A DNA stretch of 13,137 nucleotides from Candidatus Aminicenantota bacterium (lineage in GTDB: Bacteria; Acidobacteriota; Aminicenantia; Aminicenantales; Aminicenantaceae). Shown here piece after piece: positions 6,503 to 13,108 of this stretch (position 1 is its first letter; each line of letters opens with the position of its first letter). The notes under the pieces are model-generated. The model did no database searches and was not told the DNA's origin. It saw only the letters and a list, made by a program, of their open reading frames with translations. The position numbers and the translations under genes are program-made. Location of the stretch: contig SOIA01000116.1 in assembly GCA_004378665.1 (NCBI GenBank), positions 1 through 13,137 of the forward strand. Direction: 5' to 3'.

Positions 6503-7881
6503 TTTTTCCTCCAAAAAAAGGGGCCTGGCCCCTTTTTTTCTTTTTTCCCCAGATGTTTTTGGATGATGCCAGCCATCTGGTTGGAATAGCCTTCTATCTC
6601 GCTGTTGTCTCTGCCTTCGATCATGATTCTCACCACAGGCTCTGTTCCCGAATACCGGACGTTTATGCGGCCGGAATCTCCCAGTGACGTTTCGATCTCC
6701 TTCATCGTGTTCTCTATTTCCGGGAATCGGTTGAATTCAACTTTCCTCGAGACCTTGACGTTCACGAGAAGCTGTGGGAATTCCTTGAAATCCTCAACCA
6801 ATTTGGATAAGGGGAGATCCTGCGATGCCATGGCTTCGAGCATTTTGAGGCTCGTCAGTATTCCGTCACCCGTGGGGCAGTCATCCAGAAAGATGGTGTG
6901 TCCGGACTGTTCTCCACCCAGGTTCGTGTTCAATCGCATCATGTGTTCAAGGACGTACTTATCGCCCACTTGGGCGCGGTCCAGCTTTAGACCGTTCTCT
7001 TCCAGGGCTTTTTCGAGGCCGATGTTGCTCATGGTTGTGGCCACCACAGTGTCCGACTTTAAAAAACCTTTGGCCTTCATATACCGGGAGAGAACATAAA
7101 GAGTATGGTCGCCGTTCAGGATTCTTCCCTTCTCATCCACCCAGATGGCCCTGTCTGCATCCCCGTCATAGGCAATCCCCAGGTCCGCCCTGTTATCCAC
7201 CACTTCTCGAGCCAGATTCTGCGGATAGAGAGAGCCGCAGCCCGCGTTGATGTTTTTCCCGTTCGGAGCATTATTCAAAGCGATGGCTTCCACTCCCAGG
7301 TCCGAGAAGACCTGCGGTGCAAAAGATGAGCTGGCTCCGTTCGAGCAGTCCAGGACGACTTTCATTTTCCTGGAAAAGTGAATATGGGAAAACCGTTCTT
7401 TCAGGAATTTCGTGTAGTCCTGGCCGAGTGTGTCTTGAGAAGAGATATCTATTTTTTTTCGGCTGACGTTCTCCGGCCCCTTGCTGATGAGTTCTTCAAT
7501 CTGTCTTTCCCATGAATCCGGGATCTTTATTCCCTGAGAGGAGAATATCTTGATTCCGTTATCCTCGTAAGGATTATGGGATGCCGAAATAACGATTCCC
7601 GAAGAGAATCCGTGTGTTTTTGTCAGGAAGGATACCGCTGAGGTGGGGATAACCCCGGCGGAAACTGCTTCTCCTTGTGCTTCCTGTATTCCCTGGAACA
7701 GCGCTTCCTCGATCCATTTGCCGGATTCGCGCGTGTCCTGCCCGACAAGAACGCGCGGCTCGAGGCCCTTTTCTTTAAGGAGAGAAACCAGGGCTTCTCC
7801 CAGGCAGCAAATCGTTGGATGATCGAGAGGAGCCTGCCCGGCAATGGCTCGAATTCCGTCTGTTCCGAAAAGTCTTTCCAT
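6499..7881 (-). CDS. glmM: Phosphoglucosamine mutase
   Basis: A protein of 460 aa (family about 445) that converts glucosamine 6-phosphate to glucosamine 1-phosphate on the way to UDP-GlcNAc, peptidoglycan and lipopolysaccharide. It opens with the family signature LFGTDGIRAIAG. The phosphoserine loop is VISASHNPYEDNGIKIF (97-113) with S101 as the phosphorylated serine. The metal loop is DGDADR (239-244), the sugar-binding loop GGEQSGH (322-328) and the phosphate-binding loop RYSGTEPVVRI (409-419). The last 16 residues (GKKEKKGPGPFFWRKK) lie beyond the normal end and are encoded by a palindromic hairpin. The start has no recognisable Shine-Dalgarno sequence; a 7-bp AT-rich hairpin (7889-7895 with 7904-7910) lies shortly before it. 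It follows cdaR after 59 bp, a conserved neighbourhood in which CdaA and CdaR can influence GlmM activity. Its stop overlaps the pdxJ start. Confidence 0.96.
   Translation of the reverse strand: MERLFGTDGIRAIAGQAPLDHPTICCLGEALVSLLKEKGLEPRVLVGQDTRESGKWIEEALFQGIQEAQGEAVSAGVIPTSAVSFLTKTHGFSSGIVISASHNPYEDNGIKIFSSQGIKIPDSWERQIEELISKGPENVSRKKIDISSQDTLGQDYTKFLKERFSHIHFSRKMKVVLDCSNGASSSFAPQVFSDLGVEAIALNNAPNGKNINAGCGSLYPQNLAREVVDNRADLGIAYDGDADRAIWVDEKGRILNGDHTLYVLSRYMKAKGFLKSDTVVATTMSNIGLEKALEENGLKLDRAQVGDKYVLEHMMRLNTNLGGEQSGHTIFLDDCPTGDGILTSLKMLEAMASQDLPLSKLVEDFKEFPQLLVNVKVSRKVEFNRFPEIENTMKEIETSLGDSGRINVRYSGTEPVVRIMIEGRDNSEIEGYSNQMAGIIQKHLGKKEKKGPGPFFWRKK
6513..6539 (-). terminator. Symmetric hairpin with U run inside the 3' end of glmM, before pdxJ (possible attenuator or bidirectional terminator)
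   Basis: Seven A, then GGGGC, a 3-nt loop, GCCCC and seven T form a perfect 12-bp palindromic stem. Leftward transcripts would contain a GC-rich stem followed by seven U, the form of an intrinsic terminator; because of the symmetry it would also work rightwards. It lies within glmM codons for KKGPGPFF and ends directly before GGAGG of pdxJ. Ribosomes finishing glmM would melt it, so it could make pdxJ expression depend on glmM translation. A REP-like palindromic insertion is an alternative origin. Confidence 0.55.
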
Positions 7882-7924
7882 TTTATTGAGATATTAAAGA
7901 TAGAATATCTGGATACAGGAATAG

Positions 7925-7952
7925 ATTATAGCGAAAAATCCTAGGGATTCAA
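7925..7952 (-). promoter_or_regulatory. Internal sigma70-like promoter for glmM-pdxJ
   Basis: Reading leftwards, TTGAAT (7952-7947) and a perfect TATAAT (7930-7925) are separated by 16 bp. Initiation near 7918 would give a leader of about 36 nt before ATG 7881. It sits at the cdaR stop codon in the only sizeable gap of the long operon, so glmM and pdxJ could be expressed independently of ftsH. Confidence 0.55.
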
Positions 7953-8675
7953 GGAGGAAGTTAATTTTCTTCGCAGTTTTTTCTGGCCTGGCGTCCTCGC
8001 TGGTTCTTCTTCCACAATAAAGATCGTGACTTTGACCTTTGTCAAAGAGGTCGCGAACCTCAAGTCTGGGCTGGGAAGGATAAGGTCTGCCTCGAGTTCT
8101 GTCGTCTGCATCAGCGTGGAAATATCGATGGGAGTTGTTCTGACCTTATAATCCTCCCTGACTTTACTCTCTGCTCCCTTGATCGGAATCTGAGCGGGAT
8201 CGACTTCGATTCTTTCGACTTTGAGCCCTTCTATCAGGTCTCCGATGATATCGGGTTTCACGTCCAGCATGATCTCTATGGACTTTTCGAGTTTCAGATT
8301 AACGGTGTTGGGAGTGATTTTGATGACAGTGGCCCTGACACCCGCGGGCATACTGATCATGGACTCATTGAGAGTATAGTCTTCCTGGAAAAGCGAAGCG
8401 TTTGCCAGGTTCAACTCGGCGACAACGTTAGTCGATGTGATCTGGTCCATGTATCGATCGGGAGCCCGGATCGTCACATCGATGGTTGCCGTGGGCTTCT
8501 TCACCAGTTCCATATCCTGAGGTAAATTATGGGTCTCTAAGGAAATAGTCAGGGTTTTTTCTGAAAATATCTTTTCTGGCGGAATGAGAGTGGTCCACAG
8601 AATGAGAGCAAGGAGGAGGGAAAAGAGTTTGAGTCCCCAGTTTTTAAAAATTAGATTTCTCAAGTATATTTTCAT
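7941..8675 (-). CDS. cdaR: YbbR-domain membrane-anchored regulator of diadenylate cyclase
   Basis: A protein of 244 aa with one N-terminal membrane segment (about 14-30, NWGLKLFSLLLALILWTTLI) after a short basic head. Outside the membrane follow two or three beta-rich YbbR-type repeats. Typical pieces are LETHNLPQDMEL, ITPNTVNLKLEKSIEIML and the PAQIPIKGAESKVR segment (V-x-I-x-G spacing). CdaR proteins bind the membrane cyclase CdaA and tune cyclic-di-AMP production. The ATG overlaps the cdaA stop as ATGA, matching a physical partner made at the same time. Firmicute CdaR usually has more YbbR repeats, so this is a short version. The C-terminal tail is basic (QKKLRRKL). The assignment rests on the domain pattern plus position between cdaA and glmM. 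Confidence 0.85.
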   Translation of the reverse strand: MKIYLRNLIFKNWGLKLFSLLLALILWTTLIPPEKIFSEKTLTISLETHNLPQDMELVKKPTATIDVTIRAPDRYMDQITSTNVVAELNLANASLFQEDYTLNESMISMPAGVRATVIKITPNTVNLKLEKSIEIMLDVKPDIIGDLIEGLKVERIEVDPAQIPIKGAESKVREDYKVRTTPIDISTLMQTTELEADLILPSPDLRFATSLTKVKVTIFIVEEEPARTPGQKKLRRKLTSSLNP

Positions 8676-9445
8676 CTTCTTTGCAGGTATTTAAGCAAAC
8701 TGTCCTTGAGCTGAACCTTATCCAGCCCTCTTTTGAGCTCCCCTTTGGTTGCCAGAGAGATTGTTCCTGTCTGCTCGGACACAACGATCACAGCCGCATC
8801 GGTTTCTTGGGACAGGCCTATGGCAGCGAGATGACGCGTCCGTGCCACGTACGCGTCCCCCAGTTTATGTCGAGCAGGCAAAGGCAAGAGGCAGCCTGCC
8901 GCAGAGATTTTATTCCCCTGGATGATCGCGGCACCATCGTGAAGAGGCGAGTTGGGGAAAAAAATGTTGACCAAAAGATCCTTTGAGAGTTCTCCATCGA
9001 TCTTTGTGCCCCGGTCGATGTAGCTGTTGAGCGATATCTCTTTCTCGATCACGATCAAGGCCCCGATCTTTTTGGAAGACAGAAAATTGACAGCCAAAAA
9101 GACGTTTTCCAGTTTTTCGGTGAATGACTTCATGAAAAGAGGTTTTCTGAGAGAACGTGAACCGATGGTGGTGAGGAATATTCTGATCTCTCCCTGAAAA
9201 AGGATAATGATGGCGATGATCGCCCAGGGAGCGAAATTTCTTATCAGTGAATTGGACACGATCAGGTTTCCCCACTTCGTGACGAGAAAAAGAAGCCCGA
9301 CTATGCTGAATCCGATGGCCATCTGATAAGCTTTGGTATCCTTGATAAACAGGAGGATGTAATAGATGATAAAGGTCACGAGGAGAATATCCACGAGGTC
9401 CGCAACCGTGAAATGCGAGAAGGTGTTGATGATGTTAGCAAACAT
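8672..9445 (-). CDS. cdaA: Membrane diadenylate cyclase, CdaA/DacA type
   Basis: A protein of 257 aa from ATG 9445. A longer frame to 9550 would run 35 codons into folP and lacks family similarity, whereas MFANIINTF...ADLVDILLVTFIIYYILL is a typical CdaA start. Three N-terminal membrane segments (about 14-34, 40-56, 72-92) precede the DisA_N cyclase domain (about 110-240). That domain makes cyclic di-AMP from two ATP. The DGA motif is present (D170-G171-A172 in PLHDGAAII). The second motif, RHR in most members, reads R204-H205-L206 (ARTRHLAAIG); the codons CGT-CAT-CTC are unambiguous. VSEQTGTISL (223-231) is normal. The start overlaps the folP end by 11 nt and the stop overlaps cdaR, so translation is probably coupled. 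Activity is expected but the motif change needs testing. Confidence 0.93.
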   Translation of the reverse strand: MFANIINTFSHFTVADLVDILLVTFIIYYILLFIKDTKAYQMAIGFSIVGLLFLVTKWGNLIVSNSLIRNFAPWAIIAIIILFQGEIRIFLTTIGSRSLRKPLFMKSFTEKLENVFLAVNFLSSKKIGALIVIEKEISLNSYIDRGTKIDGELSKDLLVNIFFPNSPLHDGAAIIQGNKISAAGCLLPLPARHKLGDAYVARTRHLAAIGLSQETDAAVIVVSEQTGTISLATKGELKRGLDKVQLKDSLLKYLQRR

Positions 9446-10337
9446 AGCTTCTCTTTTTCTCTCCGCTCTCTTGAGAGGTGCGCTCGGTGAAATCCTCTTT
9501 GATGATGGCTTCAGCCACGCGCACAGCTCTTTTGACCGATGCGACATCATGGACCCGGAGTATAGCGGCGCCGTGAACGACGCTCAAAATGGCGGAGGCG
9601 ATAGTGCCTTCCAGCCTCTCCTGAGGAGGTGAATCCAGGATGGTTCCGATAAAGGACTTTCGTGACACTCCGATAAGAATAGGCCGGTCCAGCTCCTCAA
9701 GAACATGGAGGTTGTTGATCAGTGTGAGATTGTCCTTGAGTCTTTTCCCGAACCCGATTCCCGGATCGATGATGATTTTCTCTTTTTTTATCCCGGAAGC
9801 CTGGGCCCTGTCGATCGATTCTCTGAGGAAGGTTTTGACCTCGTGCAGCACGTCCTCATAGGTCGGATGAACCTGCATCGTTTTGGGTGTTCCCTTCATG
9901 TGCATCAGGATGACCGGGACATCCTCCTGTGCGGCCAGGGAAGCCATTTGAGGGTCAAGCCGCAGAGAACTGATGTCATTGATGATGTCTGCCCCGTGAT
10001 CGAGGGCAGCTTTGGCGACCTCTGACTTGGTCGTGTCAACGGAAATCAAGACTTCTGTGCGTTTCCTCAGGGCTGTGATGACCGGAATGACGCGGTTGAT
10101 TTCTTCATCTGCGGGAATGAATTCAGAGCCGGGTCTCGTGCTTTCTCCCCCAATATCGATAATGTCAGAGCCTTCCTCGACAAGCTGGAGCCCTTTCTCT
10201 AAGGCTTTCTCCTTATCGAAATGAAGGCCCCCATCCGAGAATGAATCAGGCGTGATATTGATGACACCCATTATCCAGGTTCTGAGGCCTAAAGTGATCT
10301 TTTTGCCGTTGACCTGAAGAATGTACTCTTTAGTCAC
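9435..10337 (-). CDS. folP: Dihydropteroate synthase
   Basis: A protein of 300 aa, slightly longer than most (about 280), which joins p-aminobenzoate to 6-hydroxymethyl-7,8-dihydropterin diphosphate in folate synthesis. The TIM-barrel signatures are all present: MGVINITPDSFSDGG (23-37, N27), DIGGESTRPG (61-70), SVDTTK, INDISS, MHMKGTPKTMQ (145-155), DPGIGFGK (191-198), GVSRKSF (223-229) and RVHD (261-264). The start is a GTG only 3 nt after the ftsH stop, with little Shine-Dalgarno character (AAAGG runs straight into it). It is therefore probably read by ribosomes finishing ftsH. ftsH-folP is a widespread pair. The last 20 residues (about 281-300) are hydrophilic and overlap the start of cdaA. 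Confidence 0.96.
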   Translation of the reverse strand: MTKEYILQVNGKKITLGLRTWIMGVINITPDSFSDGGLHFDKEKALEKGLQLVEEGSDIIDIGGESTRPGSEFIPADEEINRVIPVITALRKRTEVLISVDTTKSEVAKAALDHGADIINDISSLRLDPQMASLAAQEDVPVILMHMKGTPKTMQVHPTYEDVLHEVKTFLRESIDRAQASGIKKEKIIIDPGIGFGKRLKDNLTLINNLHVLEELDRPILIGVSRKSFIGTILDSPPQERLEGTIASAILSVVHGAAILRVHDVASVKRAVRVAEAIIKEDFTERTSQESGEKKRSYVC

Positions 10338-10340
10338 CTT

Positions 10341-12254
10341 TTATGCTTTGGCTAAATCCGGTTTTTTTATGGGTTGAATTTTTTTGGATTCTTTCTTTGT
10401 CTTTTCCTTGTTCGCTCCTGATGGGGGAGGCGCCTTTTTGCTTTTTGCGAGTTTCTTCCCTTTTATGACCGCCTCCAACTCATCGGAGGTTAAGACTTCT
10501 TTTTCAAGGAGGGCTTTGGCCACCATGAGCAATTTATTCCTGTTTTTTTCCAGCAGCTCTTTTGTCCTGTCATAGTTTCTTGTGACGATCTTTTTCACTT
10601 CGGCGTCGATCATTTCCGCGGTTTTTTCGCTGAAATTCTTGTGCATGGCCAGTTCTTTACCGAGGAAGATCAGGTCGTCCCGTTCGCCGAATGTGAGGGG
10701 TCCGAGGTCGGACATTCCCCACTGGCAGACCATCTTGCGGGCAATCTCAGTGGCTTTTTCAAAATCGTTGGCGGCTCCGGTCGTCGTCTTATTGAGGAAC
10801 AATTCCTCGGAGACCCGGCCTCCCATCAGCACGGAAAGCTGCGCTTCGAGGTGATCTTTGGAATACGTGTAGCGGTCATCGAGAGGCAACTGCTGTGTTG
10901 TTCCAAGAGCCAACCCTCTCGGGATGATAGTCACTTTATGGATGGGATCGGCTTCCGGAAGAAGAGAAGCGACCAGGGCATGGCCTGCCTCATGATAGGA
11001 TGTGCTTCTCTTCTCTTCGTCGCTGATGATCATGCTCTTTCTCTCCACGCCCATCAGAACCTTGTCTTTGGCACTTTCAAAATCTTTCATGGTGACATTA
11101 TCCTGGATTTTGCGGGCTGCGACCAAAGCGGCCTCGTTAACGACATTGGACAGGTCGGCGCCTGAGAAGCCTGGAGTCGAGCGAGCAAGGACCTGCAGAT
11201 CGACATCTTTGGACAAGGGGATATTTTTCACGTGAACCTTCAGGATGTCCTCTCTCCCTTTGACGTCCGGCATGTTGACCACTATTCTCCGGTCGAATCT
11301 ACCTGGGCGAAGAAGAGCGGTATCCAGAATGTCGGGTCTGTTGGTTGCGGCGATGAGGATGACGCCTTCGTTGGCGTCAAAACCATCCATCTCCACCAAA
11401 AGCTGATTCAGAGTTTGTTCGCGCTCGTCATGGCCTCCGCCAAGACCCGCGCCTCTCTGGCGTCCGACAGCATCGATCTCATCGATGAAGATCAGGCAGG
11501 GCGCCTGCTTTTTTCCCTGTTCGAACAGGTCTCTCACCCGGGATGCACCGACACCGACGAACATCTCCACAAAATCCGATCCGCTGATGGAAAAGAAGGG
11601 GACATCGGCTTCCCCTGCGACTGCTCGGGCAAGGAGTGTTTTACCCGTTCCCGGAGCTCCGATCAGGATCACGCCTTTCGGGATACGTCCTCCCAGTTTT
11701 TGGAATTTCTTGGGGTCTTTCAGGAATCCGATAATCTCCTGGAGTTCTTCCTTGGCCTCTTCCACACCCGCCACATCCTTGAACGTGATATTTTTCTGCG
11801 TCCCGGAAAAAAGCTTGGCCCGGCTTTTACCGAAGGAAAGGGCTTTGTTACCTCCGGACTGCATCTGGCGCATGAAGAATACCCAGAAGAAGATGAGGAG
11901 AAGAATCGGAAACCAGGTGAAAAGATAGGAAAACCAGGGGCTTCGAGAGGTGTCCTTTACTGAGATGATGACATTGTGTTCGCGGAGAATATTGACCAGG
12001 TCATCATACTGGGCAGGAGTAATGGTTTTGAAAGGAGACCCGTCGACGTATTTTCCATTGATCTGGTTCCCAGCAATAGTGACTTCAGATACCTTATTCT
12101 CTTCCACGTCTATAATGAAGTCGCTGAAGACAACTTCTTTTTTGACCGTTGCCTGGGACTGAAGCAAACTCCAGAGGATAATCATGATAATTCCCAGGCC
12201 GACCCAGAAGAGGAGGCTTCTATAAGATTTGCTTGGTTTTTTTGGGACAGGCAT
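10341..12254 (-). CDS. ftsH: ATP-dependent zinc metalloprotease FtsH
   Basis: A protein of 637 aa, normal for FtsH. It is a hexameric membrane AAA+ protease that extracts and degrades membrane and regulatory proteins. Two membrane segments (about 12-31 and 108-128) flank a small periplasmic domain. The AAA module has Walker A GAPGTGKT (199-206), Walker B LIFIDE (254-259), the FVGVG pore motif (232-236) and the second region of homology ending RPGRFDR, with arginine fingers R316 and R319. The protease site is HEAGH (421-425), with D497 of NDFEKA as third zinc ligand. The last 45 residues are Lys/Pro-rich and variable. ATG 12254 has AAAGGA 8-9 nt upstream. It is the first gene of the leftward operon. 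FtsH substrates such as LpxC in other bacteria suit the envelope-precursor genes downstream, but that link is inference. Confidence 0.98.
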   Translation of the reverse strand: MPVPKKPSKSYRSLLFWVGLGIIMIILWSLLQSQATVKKEVVFSDFIIDVEENKVSEVTIAGNQINGKYVDGSPFKTITPAQYDDLVNILREHNVIISVKDTSRSPWFSYLFTWFPILLLIFFWVFFMRQMQSGGNKALSFGKSRAKLFSGTQKNITFKDVAGVEEAKEELQEIIGFLKDPKKFQKLGGRIPKGVILIGAPGTGKTLLARAVAGEADVPFFSISGSDFVEMFVGVGASRVRDLFEQGKKQAPCLIFIDEIDAVGRQRGAGLGGGHDEREQTLNQLLVEMDGFDANEGVILIAATNRPDILDTALLRPGRFDRRIVVNMPDVKGREDILKVHVKNIPLSKDVDLQVLARSTPGFSGADLSNVVNEAALVAARKIQDNVTMKDFESAKDKVLMGVERKSMIISDEEKRSTSYHEAGHALVASLLPEADPIHKVTIIPRGLALGTTQQLPLDDRYTYSKDHLEAQLSVLMGGRVSEELFLNKTTTGAANDFEKATEIARKMVCQWGMSDLGPLTFGERDDLIFLGKELAMHKNFSEKTAEMIDAEVKKIVTRNYDRTKELLEKNRNKLLMVAKALLEKEVLTSDELEAVIKGKKLAKSKKAPPPSGANKEKTKKESKKIQPIKKPDLAKA

Positions 12255-12320
12255 GCTTTATTCCTTTTTCCAGAAATATTTTATCATTTTTTTTTGTTAT
12301 TGAAAACAAAACTTTTAAAA

Positions 12321-12348
12321 AATATATAGGAATTGTAATAAATGTCAG
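12321..12348 (-). promoter_or_regulatory. Candidate promoter of the ftsH operon
   Basis: Reading leftwards, CTGACA (12348-12343) and TATATT (12326-12321) are separated by 16 bp, each one base from consensus. Initiation near 12314 would give an AT-rich leader of about 60 nt containing a weak TTTTGTT/AACAAAA inverted repeat. No other convincing pair lies upstream of ftsH, and no heat-shock-type sigma32 promoter was recognised. Confidence 0.5.
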
Positions 12349-12425
12349 ACTTTTCCCGCTTTTTTGCCATCTTTTTGTCTTTTTTCTGTGGTTTGGATGC
12401 CTTTCAGGCTGAAGCAAGGGATATC

Positions 12426-12454
12426 TTGACTGGAATCCAATCTTTTTGTAATAT
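12426..12454 (+). promoter_or_regulatory. Promoter of tRNA-Ala
   Basis: TTGACT (12426-12431) and TAATAT (12449-12454) are separated by exactly 17 bp. Initiation near 12461 would begin about 8 nt before the mature tRNA 5' end at 12469. The -35 matches consensus in five of six positions. The position fits a stable-RNA promoter well. Confidence 0.6.
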
Positions 12455-12468
12455 GGATAATCCTCGGT

Positions 12469-12544
12469 GGGGCTGTAGCTCAGCTGGGAGAGTGCTTGAC
12501 TGGCAGTCAAGAGGTCGTGGGTTCGATCCCCATCAGCTCCACCA
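12469..12544 (+). tRNA. tRNA-Ala, anticodon GGC
   Basis: A full cloverleaf of 76 nt with encoded CCA. The acceptor GGGGCTG pairs with CAGCTCC and includes the G3:U70 wobble that identifies alanine tRNAs. The D arm is GCTC/GAGT, with a G-U pair. The anticodon arm CTTGA/TCAAG encloses CTGGCAG, giving anticodon GGC for GCC codons. The T arm GTGGG/CCCAT encloses TTCGATC. A sigma70-like promoter precedes it. No clear terminator hairpin follows; a short T run begins right after CCA. Confidence 0.98.
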
Positions 12545-12573
12545 TCTTTTTCCCTGTAAAAGCTGAAAATCCA

Positions 12574-12613
12574 TTTAGGCAATCTTAGGCGATTTTACTC
12601 AATTTTAGGCATT
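12574..12613 (+). repeat. Four-unit 10-bp degenerate tandem repeat downstream of tRNA-Ala
   Basis: Four consecutive 10-mers read TTTAGGCAAT, CTTAGGCGAT, TTTACTCAAT and TTTAGGCATT. TTAGGC recurs at 12575, 12585 and 12605, in step with one DNA helical turn. Just beyond, GGTGAC occurs twice, 11 bp apart (12616 and 12627). This could be an array of protein-binding sites, such as integrase arm sites beside a tRNA attachment site, or a worn repeat. No integrase gene is visible. Apart from this, 12545-12744 is AT-rich and shows no gene. Confidence 0.55.
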
Positions 12614-12744
12614 CTGGTGACGTGGTGGTGACAAAGGGAGTGGTCTGTTCGCTTATGATTTAACATCAAATTCTGCCAGCGCTATAAGCTAGAAAAGAAA
12701 TCGCAAAAAAATCTAATGTTTAATTAGGTAGAATTATTCAAAAC

Positions 12745-12752
12745 AAAGGAGG
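12745..12752 (+). promoter_or_regulatory. Perfect Shine-Dalgarno sequence for the methyltransferase-like ORF
   Basis: AAAGGAGG lies 7 nt before the ATG at 12760, the strongest ribosome-binding site in the window. It supports that ATG as a real translation start even though the encoded protein lacks the N-terminal half of its family. Confidence 0.6.
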
Positions 12753-12759
12753 AAAGAGG

Positions 12760-13038
12760 ATGGCAACAATGATAGAAGAAGCTAGGTGGCTGTTGGCTCC
12801 AGATGGCCAAATGATTTTGGTTGATTTCGAGAATCCTTGGAATAAAAGGTCTCGGGCGGGAGCACTTTTCATTCTGTTGGTAGAAAAGATGGCCGGGAGA
12901 GAACATTTTCGAAACGAACGTCAATTCTTGAATCAGGGAGGCTTAACATATTTCCTCCAACACAATGATCTTGTTGAAATTGAACGCTGTCCAATGGAAT
13001 TGGCCAGCAGTTCTTTGGTGGTGGCTGGTTTTGCTTGA
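12760..13038 (+). CDS. C-terminal fragment of a class I SAM-dependent methyltransferase (possible pseudogene)
   Basis: A frame of 92 aa. EEARWLLAPDGQMILVDFENPW (6-27) matches the strand after the SAM-binding core of UbiE/Methyltransf_11-type enzymes, usually written RVLKPGGRLLLVDFE. The following GREHFRNERQFLNQGGLTYFL (46-66) and the final SSLVVAGFA also fit the C-terminal part of a small family of such methyltransferases. The N-terminal motif I (E/DxGxGxG) that binds S-adenosylmethionine is missing. An in-frame stop at 12721 closes the frame upstream, and 12545-12720 does not encode the missing part in any frame I read. The ORF therefore cannot be a normal methyltransferase. Either it is a decayed remnant left by a rearrangement next to the tRNA gene, or, given its perfect ribosome-binding site, a short protein that is still made. 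Confidence 0.55.
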   Translation: MATMIEEARWLLAPDGQMILVDFENPWNKRSRAGALFILLVEKMAGREHFRNERQFLNQGGLTYFLQHNDLVEIERCPMELASSSLVVAGFA

Positions 13039-13054
13039 CCCTGAGAATCACAAT

Positions 13055-13072
13055 CGAAGTGGTCGAAGTGGT
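13055..13072 (+). repeat. Tandem 9-bp duplication
   Basis: CGAAGTGGT occurs twice in direct succession, 17 nt after the stop codon of the methyltransferase-like ORF. It is most simply a replication-slippage duplication; no function is suggested. Confidence 0.6.
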
Positions 13073-13108
13073 AAAAGGATATCCTCAATCTAACTCAGAT
13101 ATCTTTTT
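13073..13108 (+). terminator. Weak stem-loop with T run after the methyltransferase-like ORF
   Basis: AAAAGGATATC (13073-13083) can pair with GATATCTTTTT (13098-13108) over 11 bp with one G-U pair and a 14-nt loop; the T run continues to 13111. The stem is AT-rich and much of the T run is used in pairing, so it would be a weak intrinsic terminator. No gene is visible from here to the window end. Confidence 0.3.

Noticed and set aside
6503..6514. TTG start giving PdxJ four extra residues
   Set aside because: It overlaps the GGAGG site that serves ATG 6502, and PdxJ proteins normally begin near the VNVDH strand.
9446..9550. Longer CdaA start 35 codons upstream
   Set aside because: The extension lies inside folP, is basic and unlike CdaA N-termini, whereas ATG 9445 opens directly into the first membrane segment.
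11232..11963. Rightward 243-aa frame opposite ftsH
   Set aside because: Antisense shadow of the conserved AAA region of ftsH; composition and lack of any motif argue against a real gene.
12342..12566. Rightward 74-aa ORF across the tRNA
   Set aside because: It reads straight through the tRNA and its promoter; no family similarity and no ribosome-binding site.
12220..12582. Leftward 120-aa ORF covering the tRNA and the ftsH leader
   Set aside because: Its centre (DRTHDLLTASQALSQLSYSP) is the reverse complement of the tRNA-Ala gene, a frequent false gene; it also overlaps the ftsH start and promoter.
12651..12689. GCTTAT/ATAAGC inverted repeat after the tRNA
   Set aside because: Only 6 bp with a 27-nt loop in AT-rich DNA; expected by chance.
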